From contig NZ_LKEH01000017.1 in NCBI RefSeq assembly GCF_001642795.1, positions 211,390 to 275,389 on the forward strand: 64,000 nt of DNA. The letters are read 5' to 3'. The notes below the pieces were generated by a model. That model ran no database searches. It worked only from the letters and a program-made list of their open reading frames with translations, and was not told where the DNA came from. Made by a program: the position numbers and the translations under genes. The stretch comes from Pseudomonas viridiflava. Lineage in GTDB: Bacteria; Pseudomonadota; Gammaproteobacteria; Pseudomonadales; Pseudomonadaceae. Below, piece by piece: positions 62,937 to 64,000 of the stretch. Position 1 is the first letter of the stretch, and each line of letters opens with the position of its first letter.

Positions 62937-63566
62937 CGCACTTACCCCTCTCTGTACATCGGCAAACACCCTCGCCTTACACCCCCATGTTTTGCACTTG
63001 GCAGAACAGCATGGCCGTCATTCGGCGCATTTATATCAGTCCATTCATAGTTTGCCAGAACGCGCCTTCAGGCAACTACCGAACGAATATTCAACTCATG
63101 ATCAAGTGCTTGTTGGAAAGTTGGCGCTTCCAGATCGCTGACTGATCAAACCCGCACAACCCCGCGTTATTACACATGTTTTAAACGGCAATCAATGCGC
63201 CGGCCTAACCTGACGTCATACATCGAAACGCCGATAGCCCAGAACTTTATCGACCACAACGCCAGAACCCAAAAAATCCAATAGTCTGATTTAGAAGCGA
63301 TTAATCCCAGAAAATATCAGTAGCGCAGTCGCTCTCTCTTGGCGACCCCGTCATTGGCTCGAAGCGATCAAGCACGTAAATAGCAAATATTCTCTTTTAC
63401 TAAGATTGTCATCATACAACCTTCATAAACGGTTTTCTTATCCCGTATATTCACGTCGCAGCAAACGGATTGTTTGCGCGACGGTAATAGCAAATGGACG
63501 TTTGCTGGTGAGACACGCAGTTGCCTACTGCGGGTTGTACCTCAAATTAATCAAGGATCAGATTAA
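62937..63566. other. Long regulatory intergenic region before the pectate lyase gene
   Basis: A 630-bp stretch without a credible gene. Its final third is A/T-rich and holds two tandem inverted repeats (63461-63477 and 63489-63506). A promoter probably lies near 63500. By eye I found no clear HrpL-type (GGAACC/CCAC) promoter in it. Confidence 0.5.
63461..63506. promoter_or_regulatory. Two tandem inverted repeats before the pectate lyase gene
   Basis: The first is GCAAAC-GGATT-GTTTGC (63461-63477), the second AGCAAA-TGGACG-TTTGCT (63489-63506). They share GCAAA / TTTGC half-sites with N7 or N6 spacing and centres about 28 bases apart. They look like paired operators of a dimeric regulator acting on the gene starting at 63567. 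Confidence 0.5.
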
Positions 63567-64000
63567 ATGGTTAAGTCTCGAAAAAATCTGCCAATCAAAC
63601 TCGCCAGCGGTCTCTTCGGTTCGCTGATGCTCGTCAGTCTTTCTGCTCATGCCGATATCGCAACCGATGTAGCCACCACCGGCTGGGCCACCCAGAACGG
63701 CGGCACCAAAGGCGGCTCACGGGCTGCTGCGAAGGACATCTTCACCGTCAAGAACGCTGCTGAACTGAAAAGCGCGCTGGCCGCCTCGGTGGGCAGCAAC
63801 GGCCGCATCATCAAGATCACCGGCCTGATCGATGTCAGCGAAGGCAAGGCGTACACCAAGACCTCGGACATGAAAGTCCGGGGCCGTCTGGACATCCCCG
63901 GCAAGACCACCATCGTGGGCACCAGCAGCAGCGCGGAAATCCGTGAGGGTTTCTTCTACGCCAAGGAAAACGATGTGATCATCCGCAACCTGACCATCGA
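63567..64000 (+). CDS. Pectate lyase (polysaccharide lyase family 1), truncated by the window end
   Basis: The first 144 residues of a secreted pectate lyase. An AAGGA ribosome site precedes the ATG. A signal peptide (cleavage after SAHA, near residue 29) is followed by [35 protein letters not shown] and [15 protein letters not shown], and [14 protein letters not shown]...VIIRNLTI, which are PL1 beta-helix hallmarks. The enzyme would cut plant pectin and is a known macerating factor in P. syringae and P. viridiflava. The catalytic residues lie beyond the window. Confidence 0.88.
   Translation, partial: MVKSRKNLPIKLASGLFGSLMLVSLSAHADIATDVATTGWATQNGGTKGGSRAAAKDIFTVKNAAELKSALAASVGSNGRIIKITGLIDVSEGKAYTKTSDMKVRGRLDIPGKTTIVGTSSSAEIREGFFYAKENDVIIRNLTI

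Noticed and set aside
62987..63145. Short ORFs downstream of the histidine kinase gene
   Set aside because: No ribosome site, low-complexity translations and no similarity that I can name.
62937..63566. HrpL-dependent promoter before the pectate lyase gene
   Set aside because: No GGAACC with a properly spaced CCAC was found by eye; a motif scan would be decisive.

Overview
The window looks like chromosomal DNA from a plant-associated fluorescent pseudomonad, most likely the Pseudomonas syringae group. This is inferred from the GC-rich coding style, Pseudomonas-type REP palindromes, a PrrF-type iron-responsive small RNA behind a Fur box, Pseudomonas-style gene sets (PqiA/PqiA/PqiB/PqiC, fused indolepyruvate oxidoreductase, PolB) and a secreted pectate lyase at the right edge. 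No rRNA, tRNA, CRISPR array, insertion sequence or prophage was seen.

Layout. 0-7 kb: a pentose/hexose uptake and oxidation locus (araFGH ABC importer, SMP-30 lactonase, FadR-type GntR regulator, periplasmic aldose 1-epimerase), tied together by a shared FadR-like operator motif. 7.1-10.2 kb: a zinc-type ABC importer operon led by a 43-residue membrane ORF and preceded by a Zur-box-like palindrome. 10.3-18 kb: a radical SAM/TIGR03915 putative DNA-repair pair, PhzF, Sir2, an Acr3-like arsenite carrier and DNA polymerase II. 18-24.6 kb: a CHASE4-PAS-GGDEF-EAL protein, a CBS protein, DUF4174, a class III aminotransferase and its divergent LysR regulator. 24.6-31 kb: a chemoreceptor and the 1160-residue indolepyruvate ferredoxin oxidoreductase with a divergent Lrp-type regulator. 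31-32 kb: PrrF sRNA followed by an unusual sigma-region-4/FecR-N-terminus fusion with a short leader ORF and a second Fur-like box. 32-43 kb: M14 carboxypeptidase, MFS/TetR pair, LRR-kinase fusion, YebC-family protein, an orphan VgrG, and an enoyl-CoA hydratase/thiolase operon.

43-50 kb: small envelope proteins, a protealysin-like M4 protease with its emfourin-type inhibitor, and the pqi envelope-lipid-transport operon. 50-58 kb: single-gene metabolic and redox functions interleaved with three LysR regulators and one Rrf2 regulator. 58-64 kb: sugar porter, GlxA-type regulator, DUF1348 protein, GAF histidine kinase, and the truncated pectate lyase gene behind a 630-bp intergenic region with two tandem inverted repeats.

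The most interesting signals are the PrrF/Fur/sigma-FecR neighbourhood, the Zur-linked microprotein, the LRR-kinase fusion, the shared GntR operators, and a recurring linker sequence next to the REP elements. All functional statements rest on reading the sequence and recalled family knowledge; no database search was run.
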